Positions 47,109-55,110 of a stretch of DNA of 64,000 bases are shown here, piece after piece. The notes below the pieces were generated by a model. The model was given only the letters and a program-made list of their open reading frames with translations, did not search any database and had not been told where the DNA came from. The stretch's first letter is position 1; every line of letters starts with the position of its first letter. The stretch is from Frateuria_A sp051900415 (lineage in GTDB: Bacteria; Pseudomonadota; Gammaproteobacteria; Xanthomonadales; Rhodanobacteraceae), in NCBI RefSeq assembly GCF_051900415.1, contig NZ_JBHZGL010000002.1:186001-250000 (forward strand), given 5' to 3'. Position numbers and translations under genes: made by a program.

Positions 47109-47663
47109 ATGCCCGCGATCACCGACCAGCCGCTGCCCTACGTCGACCGCCTGCCCGAACGGCCCGCCGAGGCGGTGGCGCTGGTGGTGATCCACTGCAC
47201 CGAGCTGCCGGACCTGGCGACCGCGCGGGAGTATGGCGAGAAGGTGCTGTACGAAAGCGGGGCCGGGAACAGCGGGCATTACTACGTCGATCGGAATGGC
47301 GCGGTACTGCGTTATGTGCCTGGCACGCGCATCGCGCACCACGTGCGTGGGCGCAATGCCGATTCGATCGGGATCGAGCTGGTCAATCGCGGGCGCTATC
47401 CGGACTGGTTTGCTGCGGGCAACCAGACGATGAGCGAGGCTTATCCGCAGGTGCAAATCGAGGCGCTACAGGAGCTGCTCGCCGAGCTGCGCCGGGCGTT
47501 TCCCAACCTGCGTGCGATTGCGGGCCATGAGGACCTCGATACCGCGCGCGTGCCGGCTACTGACGATCCGGTCGTGATGGTGCCGCGCAAGCTCGATCCG
47601 GGACCACTGTTCCCGTGGGACGTAATCGTTCCGGCGTGTGGTTTGGAGCGGGTTCGGGCCTGA
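47109..47663 (+). CDS. N-acetylmuramoyl-L-alanine amidase (AmpD-like, Amidase_2)
   Basis: Zinc amidase of 184 residues without signal peptide, so presumably cytosolic and part of cell-wall recycling, like AmpD. Zinc ligands: H29 in VVIHCTELPD, H140 in IAGHEDL and D163 in RKLDPGPLFPW. In E. coli AmpD the last two ligands are about 10 residues apart; here ~23, due to an inserted TARVPATDDPVVMVP loop. SIGIELVNRGRYP is a family motif. The GAGACT hexamer seven bases before the ATG fits the leaderless pattern. A D-family repeat follows the stop. Confidence 0.88.
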   Translation: MPAITDQPLPYVDRLPERPAEAVALVVIHCTELPDLATAREYGEKVLYESGAGNSGHYYVDRNGAVLRYVPGTRIAHHVRGRNADSIGIELVNRGRYPDWFAAGNQTMSEAYPQVQIEALQELLAELRRAFPNLRAIAGHEDLDTARVPATDDPVVMVPRKLDPGPLFPWDVIVPACGLERVRA

Positions 47664-47680
47664 CCGGGTTTCCCCGCGAG

Positions 47681-48065
47681 CCCCCTCACCCCAACCCTCT
47701 CCCCGGAGGGGAGAGGGAGCCGGTTCGCGGCACATCCACACCTTTCGCTCCTGCCTTTCGCTCCTGCCTTTCGCTCCTGCCTTTCGCTCTCGCTCTGGCT
47801 CCTCTGAAAGGTGCGCGCAGGAAGCGCGCTGCTCTTCCCAAATCCCCTATGGCGCGGCGGGCGGGTGGCGGATCAGCCCGCAGGGTGGCCGGCAGGACGC
47901 CGGCCAGTTTTTCGTCGGGGCAGGAAGCCCCGTCGAAAAACCCCGCCACCCGCACGCGTACCCGAAGGGCGCGCCATCGGGGTGCCCTTCTCTTTGGTTA
48001 CTTTCTCTTGGGCAAGCAAGAGAAAGTGACTCGGGCGCCGAAGGCGTCCGAAAGCTCTTGCTCTA
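47681..48065. repeat. Family D long interspersed repeat, copy 1 (~385 bp)
   Basis: Same order of blocks as 59332-59699: CCCTCACCCCAACCCTCTCC hairpin; tandem TTTCGCTCCTGCC units (about four); AGGAAGCGCGCTGCTCTTCC; GGCGCGGCGGGCGGG; hairpins around GGACGCCGGCC and GAAGCCCCGTCGAAAAACC; GGGCGCGCCATCGGGG; CTTTCTCTTGGGCAAGCAAGAGAAAG hairpin (two parts); GGGCGCCGAAGGCGTCCG. It fills the gap between the amidase and tesB genes. Open frames across it exist on both strands but appear to be chance. Origin unknown; similar elements recur in many gammaproteobacteria. Confidence 0.85.
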
Positions 48066-48135
48066 GCTCTCATCAACCGCCGAGGCGAGCCCCATCCCGG
48101 CCGTCTCCCCGGAGGGAAGAGGGAGCAAAGCCCCC

Positions 48136-48141
48136 TATAAT
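48136..48141 (+). promoter_or_regulatory. Consensus -10 element of tesB (TATAAT)
   Basis: Perfect TATAAT 30 nt before the tesB ATG, just downstream of the family D repeat. A -35 would fall in GGAGGGAAGAGGG-type sequence and is not recognisable. Confidence 0.5.
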
Positions 48142-48171
48142 CCGTATTCCCTCACGCACCACGGACACCCC

Positions 48172-49038
48172 ATGCGGGAAGAACACGTCAAGGAACTGGT
48201 CGACCTGCTCCAGCTCGAGCGTCTGGAAGACAACCTCTTCCGCGGCCAGAGTCGCGACATCGGCACCCGCTTCGTGTTCGGCGGCCAGGTGCTCGGCCAG
48301 GCCCTCTCCGCCGCGCAGCGGACCGTCGACCCCAAGCGCGAAGCCCACTCCCTGCACGCCTACTTCCTGCGCGCCGGCGACATCGACGCGCCGATCGTCT
48401 ACTCGGTCGAGCGCGCCCGCGACGGCGGCAGTTTCTCCGCCCGCCGCGTGGTCGCGATCCAGCACGGCCAGCCAATCCTCAACGGCGCGGTGTCCTTCCA
48501 GGAACCGGAAAAAGGCTTCGAGCACCAGAGCGCCATGCCCGAAGTGCCCGCGCCCGAAGACCTCGAACCCATGCGCCACCTGCCGCCGGACGAACTGGCC
48601 AAGCTGCCGGTGAAACTGCAGCGCTGGCTCGGCATCGACGGGCCGTTCGAGTTCCGGCAGGTATGGCCGCGCGACGAACTGCACCCGGCCAAGCGCCCGC
48701 CGATCCAGCACATCTGGTTCCGGCTGACCGCGCCGATCGGCGACTCGCCGGTGCTGCATCGCGCCCTGCTCGCCTATGCGTCGGACTTCCACCTGATCGG
48801 CACCGCCACGCTGCCGCACGGCATTTCCTACCTCACTCACAACGTGCAGATGGCCAGTCTCGACCACGCGATGTGGTTCCATCGCCCGTTCCGCGTCGAC
48901 GAATGGCTGCTGTACTCGTTCGACAGCCCGACCGCGCAGGGCGGCCGCGGCCTGGCGCGCGGGCAGATCTACAGCCGCGACGGCCGGCTGGTCGCCTCCA
49001 CCGCACAGGAAGGCCTGATCCGCCTGCGCAACGGCTAA
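48172..49038 (+). CDS. tesB: Acyl-CoA thioesterase II
   Basis: Double-hotdog thioesterase of 288 residues hydrolysing medium- and long-chain acyl-CoA. First hotdog: FRGQSRDIGTRFVFGGQVLGQAL and SLHAYFLRAGD; second: LLAYASDFHLIGTATLPHG with the catalytic Asp (ASDFHL), ASLDHAMWFHRPFRVDEWLLY, and a final GQIYSRDGRLVASTAQEGLIR with the Gln. All three catalytic residues of E. coli TesB have equivalents. It heads a two-gene unit with the DUF2007-like gene, 10 bp away. Confidence 0.95.
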   Translation: MREEHVKELVDLLQLERLEDNLFRGQSRDIGTRFVFGGQVLGQALSAAQRTVDPKREAHSLHAYFLRAGDIDAPIVYSVERARDGGSFSARRVVAIQHGQPILNGAVSFQEPEKGFEHQSAMPEVPAPEDLEPMRHLPPDELAKLPVKLQRWLGIDGPFEFRQVWPRDELHPAKRPPIQHIWFRLTAPIGDSPVLHRALLAYASDFHLIGTATLPHGISYLTHNVQMASLDHAMWFHRPFRVDEWLLYSFDSPTAQGGRGLARGQIYSRDGRLVASTAQEGLIRLRNG

Positions 49039-49041
49039 ACT
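49036..49041 (+). promoter_or_regulatory. Possible internal -10 (TAAACT) for the DUF2007-like gene
   Basis: TAAACT, which includes the tesB stop codon, ends seven bases before ATG 49049. Either this is a leaderless internal promoter or the gene is read through from tesB. Confidence 0.3.
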
Positions 49042-49048
49042 TTCGGCC

Positions 49049-49441
49049 ATGCGTCCCCTTTACACCTCCCCCCGCCAGGAAAACATCGACCGCGTGGTCG
49101 CGCTGCTCGCCGAACACGGCATCGAGACGACCATCACCGGCCGATCGAACTGGAACCGTCCGAGCTACCAGCGCTTCAGCTATTCCCAGCGCAACGAGAG
49201 CCGCGAGAGCTGGCCGCAGGTCTGGATCAACCGCGCCGACGACTACACCCGGGCACGCGCGCTGATGCGCGAGCTGGGCATCGAGCCGATGGTGCGCCAT
49301 GGCGAGGAACTGGCGGCGGCGCGTAATCCGACGCCTGAGATGCGTCGCGCCAGCGTCGCCACGCGCGTGCGCCGCATCGTACTGCTGGCGCTGGCCGCCG
49401 CCTTCATCGTGCTGATGTTGCGCTACATGGGCAAGATCTGA
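49049..49441 (+). CDS. DUF2007-like protein with C-terminal membrane helix
   Basis: A 130-residue protein: N-terminal domain with YTSPRQENIDRVVALLAEHGIETTITGRSN (alpha/beta fold of the DUF2007 putative signal-transducing group), a conserved SYSQRNESRESWPQVWINRADDYTRARALMRELGI segment, and one C-terminal transmembrane helix (about 108-125, VLLALAAAFIVLMLRYMG) preceded by basic residues. It is presumably a tail-anchored inner-membrane protein with its domain in the cytoplasm. Homologues are called pathogenicity-like in Xanthomonas annotations without functional proof. Located 10 bp after tesB. Confidence 0.8.
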   Translation: MRPLYTSPRQENIDRVVALLAEHGIETTITGRSNWNRPSYQRFSYSQRNESRESWPQVWINRADDYTRARALMRELGIEPMVRHGEELAAARNPTPEMRRASVATRVRRIVLLALAAAFIVLMLRYMGKI

Positions 49442-49498
49442 AGCGACCCATCACGGCGGTCTTCTCGGAAAATTTGCAACCGCCCGCGCACTCGGTCA

Positions 49499-49504
49499 TA
49501 GAAT
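49499..49504 (+). promoter_or_regulatory. Probable -10 element of bpt (TAGAAT), leaderless arrangement
   Basis: TAGAAT ends seven bases before ATG 49512; TTGCAA at 49474-49479 is a candidate -35 with a 19 bp spacer. Confidence 0.4.
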
Positions 49505-49511
49505 CGGGCTC

Positions 49512-50222
49512 ATGCGCTCCGAACGCGTCCGCCTGTTCCAGACCCTGCCGCACGCCTGTGGCTACTACGCCGAACGCACGGCGCAGAACCTGGTGATCGA
49601 TCCGGCCGCGCCGCGGCTGGACCAGCTCTACGGCCCGGCACTGGAGCGCGGCTTCCGCCGCGCGGGCGGCCACCTGTACTACCCCAACTGCCCGCAGTGC
49701 CGCGCCTGCACGCCGTGCCGCATCGACGTGGAACACTTCGTGCCCGACCGCGGCCAGCGGCGCTGCCTCAAGCGCAACGCGGACCTCACCGTGATCGAAT
49801 GCATGGCCGGCTACAACGCCGAGCGCCATGCGCTGTACGAGCGCTACCTGCGCACCCGCCACGCCGGCGGCGGCATGGACGAGGCCGACGCCAGCGATTT
49901 TCGCCGCTTCCTCACCGCGCCGTGGAGCCCCACGCTGTTCCTGGAATTGCGCCGGGGCGAACGGCTGCTGGCGGTGGCGGTCACCGACGTGTGCATCAAC
50001 GGGCTGTCGGCCGTCTACACGTTCTTCGATCCGGACGAGAGCGCGCGCAGCCTGGGCACCTACGCCATCCTGCAGCAGGTGCAGCTGGCCCGCCGCCGTG
50101 GTCTACCGTGGCTGTATCTGGGCTTCTGGATCGAAGGCCACGAGAAGATGGACTACAAGCGGCGCTTCCATCCGTTGCAGGTGCGCACGCGCGAGGGTTG
50201 GGTGCCGCTCGATGCAGGCTAG
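49512..50222 (+). CDS. bpt: Aspartate/glutamate leucyltransferase
   Basis: N-end rule enzyme that transfers Leu from Leu-tRNA to proteins with N-terminal Asp or Glu, marking them for ClpAP. The 236 residues show the Cys cluster YYPNCPQCRACTPCRIDV (three to four Cys), the acyltransferase core SPTLFLELRRGERLLAVAVTDV, and TFFDPDESARSLGTYAILQQVQLAR followed by YLGFWIEGHEKMDYKRRFHPLQ. These identify Bpt/ATE C-family proteins. The start is the canonical one. The family is present in Proteobacteria that carry ClpS. Confidence 0.95.
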   Translation: MRSERVRLFQTLPHACGYYAERTAQNLVIDPAAPRLDQLYGPALERGFRRAGGHLYYPNCPQCRACTPCRIDVEHFVPDRGQRRCLKRNADLTVIECMAGYNAERHALYERYLRTRHAGGGMDEADASDFRRFLTAPWSPTLFLELRRGERLLAVAVTDVCINGLSAVYTFFDPDESARSLGTYAILQQVQLARRRGLPWLYLGFWIEGHEKMDYKRRFHPLQVRTREGWVPLDAG

Positions 50223-50250
50223 TCACGGATGCGCTAACGCGCCCAAAAGC

Positions 50251-50373
50251 GCCCCCCCCCATCCGCCTGTCGGCACCTTCCCCCGCCTTGCGGGGAAGGC
50301 TCGGTAACGCGCCCCAACGTTGATCCTTCCCCCGTTCAGGGGGGAAGGTGCCCGAAGGGCGGATGGGGGAAGC
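50251..50373. repeat. Family B repeat, copy 3
   Basis: CCCCCATCCGCCTGTCGG, hairpin CTTCCCCCGCCTTGCGGGG, unique CTCGGTAACGCGCCCC, hairpin CTTCCCCCGTTCAGGGGGGAAGG and arm GGGCGGATGGGGGAAG. Lies between the convergent bpt and glutamate-synthase-like genes. Confidence 0.82.
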
Positions 50374-50387
50374 CTTGCGCACACGCG

Positions 50388-51923
50388 CTAGATCGAGGGC
50401 CCTTGCCCGACCACCCGCGACGAGCCCACTTCCGGATACGGGAACAGCTTGATCAACGGCAGCGAGAGCCCATCGTCTCCCACCACGCGGCAGTGCGTGC
50501 GATCGAGCTGACGCGGATCATCCACACCGCAACTGTGCGCGATGATGCCGACCTCGTACATCAGGTTGCGCGCGTAGTGCGCCACCTTCTCGGTCTTGTC
50601 CGTCACCACCAGCCCGCGCTGCAGCTTGGGGTTCTGCGTGGTGATGCCGGTCGGGCAGGTGTTGCGGTTGCACTGCAGCGACTGGATGCAGCCCAGCGCG
50701 AGCATGAAGCCGCGCGCGGAGTTGACGAAATCCGCGCCGACCGACAACGCCCACGCCACGTCATAGGCCGTGATGCGCTTGCCCGAGCAGATCACCTTGA
50801 TGCGATCGCGCAGGCCCTTGGCGATCAGCGTGTCGACGAGCGTAGGCAACGCCTCGTGCAACGGCAGGCCCATGCCCTCCATCAAGGTCTGCGGCGCAGC
50901 GCCGGTGCCGCCTTCGGAGCCGTCGACGATGATGAAGTCGGGCGCGCTTTCGATGCCGCGCTTCCACACCTGGTCACACAGCTCCTCGATCAGGCCGGGG
51001 CCACCCAGCACGGCCTTGAAACCGGTCGGCTTGCCGCTGACCTCGCGCACGTGCGCGATGGCGTCCAGCAGCTGCGACACGTTGGCGATATCCAGATGGC
51101 GGTTGGGGCTCTGCGAGTCCTGCCCGACCGGGATGCCGCGAATGGCGGCGATCTCCGGCGTCACCTTCACGCCCGGCAGCAGGCCGCCCATGCCGGGCTT
51201 GGCGCCCTGGCCGAGCTTGATGCTGACCATCTTCACCTGCTTGTGCGCGCAGATCGCACGCAGGCGCTCGTCGTCGAGCTGGCCGTCGGCCGTGCGCACG
51301 CCGTACTTGGCGGTGCCGATCTCGAACACCAGGTCGCAACCGCCTTCCAGGTGGTAGGGCGCCAGTCCGCCTTCGCCGGTGTCCATCCAGATACCGGCCT
51401 TGGCCGCGCCGTGCGAAAGCGCGCGCACCGCCGGTGCCGAGAGCGCGCCGTAGCTCATCGCGGAGATGTTGAAGAACGCGGCGTGGTCGTAGGGCTCGCG
51501 CGCGTATGGGCCGATCCGCACCGGCTTCGGATCGACGTGATGACCCTCCAGCCGCGGAAACGGCGCGTTGACGAAGAACGGGATGCCTTCAGCGGAAAGA
51601 TCGCGCGTGGTGCCGAAGCCGATGGTGGTGTCGGCGTTCTTGGCCGCGCGGTAGACCCACACACGCTGGGCGCGGTTGAACGGCAACTCCTCGCGGTCGC
51701 TGGCGAACAGGTACTGGCGGAAGAACTCGCCCAGGCGCAGAAAGCCGTAGCGGAAGTGGCCGATGACCGGGAAATTGCGCAGCACGGCGTTGGCGGTCTG
51801 GTAGCGGTCGGCCACCCATACGGCCAGTACGACCACCACCGCCAGCGCCAGCATCAGCACGAAGAAAGCCGCCAATGTTTCGACCAGCACGATCAACCAA
51901 TGCGCGAAGCCGTCCGATGCCAT
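50388..51923 (-). CDS. FMN-binding glutamate synthase-family protein, membrane-anchored
   Basis: A 511-residue protein consisting of one N-terminal membrane helix (about 10-36) and a GltB central/FMN domain. Characteristic segments: GTAKYGVRTADGQL, VKMVSIKLGQGAKPGMGGLLPG, IIVDGSEGGTGAAPQTLMEG and the iron-sulfur-region LQCNRNTCPTGITTQNPKLQRGL. It lacks the amidotransferase and glutamate-domain parts of full glutamate synthase, and its substrate is not known. The N-terminal ~100 residues include a short juxtamembrane segment PVIGHFRYGFLRLGEFFRQYLFASD typical of this group. Confidence 0.92.
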   Translation of the reverse strand: MASDGFAHWLIVLVETLAAFFVLMLALAVVVVLAVWVADRYQTANAVLRNFPVIGHFRYGFLRLGEFFRQYLFASDREELPFNRAQRVWVYRAAKNADTTIGFGTTRDLSAEGIPFFVNAPFPRLEGHHVDPKPVRIGPYAREPYDHAAFFNISAMSYGALSAPAVRALSHGAAKAGIWMDTGEGGLAPYHLEGGCDLVFEIGTAKYGVRTADGQLDDERLRAICAHKQVKMVSIKLGQGAKPGMGGLLPGVKVTPEIAAIRGIPVGQDSQSPNRHLDIANVSQLLDAIAHVREVSGKPTGFKAVLGGPGLIEELCDQVWKRGIESAPDFIIVDGSEGGTGAAPQTLMEGMGLPLHEALPTLVDTLIAKGLRDRIKVICSGKRITAYDVAWALSVGADFVNSARGFMLALGCIQSLQCNRNTCPTGITTQNPKLQRGLVVTDKTEKVAHYARNLMYEVGIIAHSCGVDDPRQLDRTHCRVVGDDGLSLPLIKLFPYPEVGSSRVVGQGPSI

Positions 51924-51987
51924 CGCGTGCCCCTCTTTCGGTGAAACGGAGAGCCTAGCCTATTCGCGAGGGGTGGGTTCGCCGCAA

Positions 51988-52200
51988 GACTTCCCCCATC
52001 CGCCCTGCGGGCACCTTCCCCCGCGCGCGGGGGAAGGACCACCTCGGGATCCTGTAGATGGCAGGAAGCCCAAGCTTCCGATCCTTCCCCCGCGCGCGGG
52101 GGAAGGATCACCTCGGGATACTGTAGATGGCAGGAAGCCCAGGCTTCCGGTCCTTCCCCCGTTCACGGGGGAAGGTGCCCGCAGGGCGGATGGGGGAAGC
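51988..52200. repeat. Family B repeat, copy 4, with a 69-bp tandem duplication
   Basis: Outer arms CCCCCATCCGCCCTGCGGG and GGGCGGATGGGGGAAG surround three CTTCCCCCG...CGGGGGAAG hairpins whose left edges are at 52014, 52083 and 52152, exactly 69 bp apart. The two 69-bp units (hairpin + CACCTCGGGAT...CTGTAGATGGCAGGAAGCCC) differ at only a few positions, so they look recent. This is the longest family B locus, and covers most of the 290 bp gap before purT. Confidence 0.88.
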
Positions 52201-52214
52201 CTCGCCTCAGCCCC

Positions 52215-53396
52215 TCAAAGCTCGACCCGCAGATGCCCCGCCGCGCGCACCGCCTTGACGCGCGCCGCCTCGACATCCACATCCCGCGCCAGCGTCACCG
52301 CCATGCGTCGGCGACCCTTCACCTCCGGCTTGCCGAAGATGCGCAACTGCGTGTCCGGCTCGGCCAGCGCATCGGCCACGCCGTGGTACCGCGGGTGGCG
52401 CCCCTCGCCCTCGACCAGCACCGCGCACGAGGCCGACGGGCCCCACTGGCGTATGACGGGAATGGGCAGGCCGAGAATGGCCCGCGCATGCAGCGCGAAC
52501 TCCGAAAGCTCCTGCGACACCAGCGTGACCAGCCCGGTGTCGTGCGGACGCGGGCTCACCTCAGAGAAGATCACGCGGTCGCCCTTGACGAAGAACTCCA
52601 TGCCGAACACGCCCCAGCCACCCAGCGCCTGGGTGATCGCCGCGGCCTGGCGCTGCGCCTCGGCCAGCGCCGCCTCGCTCATCGGCTGTGGCTGCCAGGA
52701 CTCGCGATAGTCGCCGTGTTCCTGCCGATGGCCGATCGGCTGGCAGAAGCTGGTTCCGTCGACGTGGCGAACGGTGAGCAGCGTGATCTCGTAGTCGAAA
52801 TCCACGAAGCCTTCGACGATCACCCGCCCCTGCCCGGCACGCCCACCCGACTGCGCGTAATCCCACGCTGCGTCCAGTTCGGAGGCATCGCGCACCGTGC
52901 TCTGCCCTTTGCCGGAGGAACTCATCACCGGCTTGATCACGAACGGATAGCCGATCGCCCCGACCGCCGCGCGGTACTCCGCCTGCGTGTCGCAGAAGCG
53001 GTAGGGCGAGGTCGGCACGCCCAGCTCCTCGGCCGCGAGGCGGCGGATGCCTTCACGGTCCATCGTCAGCCATGCGGCGCGCGCGGTGGGGATCACGCGC
53101 AGGCCTTCCTGCTCCAGTTCGACCAGCGTCGGCGTGTGGATGGCCTCGATCTCGGGGACCACCAGATCGGGCCGCTCGCGCGCGATCAGCGCGCGCAGCG
53201 CCGCGCCATCGAGCATGTCGATCACGTGGCTGCGGTGCGCTACCTGCATCGCCGGCGCGTCGGCATAGCGGTCGACCGCGATCACCTCGACGCCAAAGCG
53301 TTGCAATTCGATCGCGACCTCCTTGCCCAGTTCGCCCGAGCCGAGCAGCAGGACGCGCACGGCGGCGTCGGAAAGCGGCGTGCCGAAAGGCTTCAT
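52215..53396 (-). CDS. purT: Formate-dependent phosphoribosylglycinamide formyltransferase
   Basis: ATP-grasp enzyme making formyl-GAR from GAR, formate and ATP in purine synthesis. The 393 residues contain LLLGSGELGKEVAIELQR (substrate loop), the ATP-grasp central loop PVMSSSGKGQSTV, the Mg-binding EVSPRPHDTGLVTL and the GAR-contact DYRESWQPQPMS. PVxSSSGKGQS is diagnostic for PurT. Start ATG 53396 (MKPFGTPLSDAAVRVLLLG). TACAAT (minus 53424-53429) and GGGAG provide a classic leadered start. Confidence 0.96.
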   Translation of the reverse strand: MKPFGTPLSDAAVRVLLLGSGELGKEVAIELQRFGVEVIAVDRYADAPAMQVAHRSHVIDMLDGAALRALIARERPDLVVPEIEAIHTPTLVELEQEGLRVIPTARAAWLTMDREGIRRLAAEELGVPTSPYRFCDTQAEYRAAVGAIGYPFVIKPVMSSSGKGQSTVRDASELDAAWDYAQSGGRAGQGRVIVEGFVDFDYEITLLTVRHVDGTSFCQPIGHRQEHGDYRESWQPQPMSEAALAEAQRQAAAITQALGGWGVFGMEFFVKGDRVIFSEVSPRPHDTGLVTLVSQELSEFALHARAILGLPIPVIRQWGPSASCAVLVEGEGRHPRYHGVADALAEPDTQLRIFGKPEVKGRRRMAVTLARDVDVEAARVKAVRAAGHLRVEL

Positions 53397-53423
53397 GGAA
53401 AGCTCCCTGGAAGATTGGGGCGC

Positions 53424-53429
53424 ATTGTA
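53424..53429 (-). promoter_or_regulatory. Probable -10 element of purT (TACAAT)
   Basis: Minus-strand TACAAT, 27 nt before the purT ATG, followed by a GGGAG ribosome site. No obvious purine operator sequence was identified. Confidence 0.45.
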
Positions 53430-53501
53430 GGGCTACGCTGCACTGCGCATTGACGCCAGCCCGGTCAACGGTTCCACTGGGCACGTCATCCATCCCCGGG
53501 A

Positions 53502-55049
53502 ATGACCATGCGACGCGTTCTGCTCAGCTTGGTGCCTGCGATCTGGCTGGGCATCTGTGGTGCCGCGCAAGCGGCCGTACCGGCGCAAACCGAATGGATG
53601 ACCGTGCTGCTCGGCGGCCGCAAGGTCGGCCACGTCCAGATCGACCGCGTGCGCGACGGCGACATCCTCACCACCACGCAAACACTGTCGCTGGACCTGA
53701 GCCGCTCGGGCAAGCCCATGCATCTGGGCAACATGAGCCAGAGCGTCGAAGGCCCGGAGGGCGAACCCTTGGGCTTCGCCTCACGCACGCGGATGTCGTC
53801 GATGGACAGCACGGTCGAGGCCGTGCCCGAAGACACCGGACGCTACCGCGTCACCACGATGGTGGGCGGCCAGACCACCATCACCTCGATGGACTGGCCA
53901 GGCGATGCCCTGCTTGCCGAAGGCCAGCGCCTGGCCATCGTCGCCGCCGGGCGCGCGCCGGGTACCCACTACCAGCTGCACGAGTTCGACCCCTCCAGCC
54001 AGCAGGTCGTGCACGTACGGGTGGATGTGCTGGGCGAGGAGACCGTGGCCCTGCCCGACGGCCCAGTGCGCCTGAGTCACCAACGCCAGACGCTCTCACT
54101 GGCGCGTGGGCGCCAGACGCTCGATCTGTGGGTCGACGACGAGGGGATCGCCCGCAAGGGGTTGATGAGCCTGCTCGGCCAACCGATGGAAATGCTCGCC
54201 TGCGACCGCGCCTGCGCGCTGGCGCCCAACCAGCCGGTGGACATGCTGCGTGCGGCCACGATCGATTCGCCGCGCTGGCTTCCCGCTTACGTTCGCGCCG
54301 TGCCGATGCGCTACCGCATCCGTATCAGCGGCAACATCGGCCAGCCCTTCATCACCACCGACGAGCAACAGGTCACCGCGCTGGGCGGCACCGACTGGAT
54401 GCTGGACGTGGGCACCTCCCACGCCGGCCGGCAGGCGCCGCCCCGGTCGACCGACACGCAACCCAACGCCTGGCTGCAGTCCGATGCGCCGGCGATCCGC
54501 CGCCTGGCCGCCCAGGCGGTGGGCGGTGCGCACGGCGACCTGCAGCGTATGCGCCGACTGCGCCAGTTCGTCAGCAACTACATCACCGGCCACGGACTGG
54601 ACGTCGGCTACGCCTCGGCGCTGGAAGTGGTGAACAGCCGCGAGGGCGACTGCACCGAGTACGCGGTGCTGCTGGCGGCCATGGCGCGGGCGCAGGGCAT
54701 ACCGGCGCGGGTGGTCACCGGCATGGTGTACGCCGACCGTTTTGCCGGCGGCTCGCGGGTGTTCATCCCGCACGAATGGGTGCAGGCGTGGGTGGATGGC
54801 CGGTGGCAAAGCTTCGACGCCGCGCTCCAGCACTTCGACAGCACACACCTGGCGCTGGCCAGCGGCGACGGCGACCCCTGGCATTTCGCCGCTACTACCC
54901 AATTGTTCGGCAATCTGCACATCCGCCAGGCGGTGCCGGGGGCCGATCTCAGCCTGCCTGGTGGCGGCGGCTCATCGGGGCCGGCCGGCGGCCCGGGCGG
55001 CAGTGCCGGCGGCAACTCCGGCGGCAGCGGCGCGGGACCGGGCCACTGA
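53502..55049 (+). CDS. Exported transglutaminase-like protein
   Basis: Transglut_core protein of 515 residues with signal peptide (RVLLSLVPAIWLGICGAAQA-AV). The papain-like triad is C384 (NSREGDC-TEYAVLL), H424 (FIPHEWVQAWV) and D439 (SFDAALQHFD), all in normal order, so it is predicted active as a protease or transamidase. The N-terminal ~330 residues form a beta-rich domain with LGGRKVGHVQIDRVRDGD repeats-like pattern. The last ~35 residues are a Gly/Ser/Pro tail. Periplasmic or surface location expected. Starts at 53502 or 53508 are both plausible. Confidence 0.88.
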   Translation: MTMRRVLLSLVPAIWLGICGAAQAAVPAQTEWMTVLLGGRKVGHVQIDRVRDGDILTTTQTLSLDLSRSGKPMHLGNMSQSVEGPEGEPLGFASRTRMSSMDSTVEAVPEDTGRYRVTTMVGGQTTITSMDWPGDALLAEGQRLAIVAAGRAPGTHYQLHEFDPSSQQVVHVRVDVLGEETVALPDGPVRLSHQRQTLSLARGRQTLDLWVDDEGIARKGLMSLLGQPMEMLACDRACALAPNQPVDMLRAATIDSPRWLPAYVRAVPMRYRIRISGNIGQPFITTDEQQVTALGGTDWMLDVGTSHAGRQAPPRSTDTQPNAWLQSDAPAIRRLAAQAVGGAHGDLQRMRRLRQFVSNYITGHGLDVGYASALEVVNSREGDCTEYAVLLAAMARAQGIPARVVTGMVYADRFAGGSRVFIPHEWVQAWVDGRWQSFDAALQHFDSTHLALASGDGDPWHFAATTQLFGNLHIRQAVPGADLSLPGGGGSSGPAGGPGGSAGGNSGGSGAGPGH

Positions 55050-55110
55050 CAGCACTTGCATAGTGATATGTTTTTGATATCTACTTCTCGTATCCAAGGG
55101 AGGTAGCGTC

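Noticed and set aside
47686..48066. Several open frames on both strands inside the family D repeats
   Set aside because: They are repeated in the second copy with frame-changing indels and biased composition, as expected for non-coding repeat DNA.
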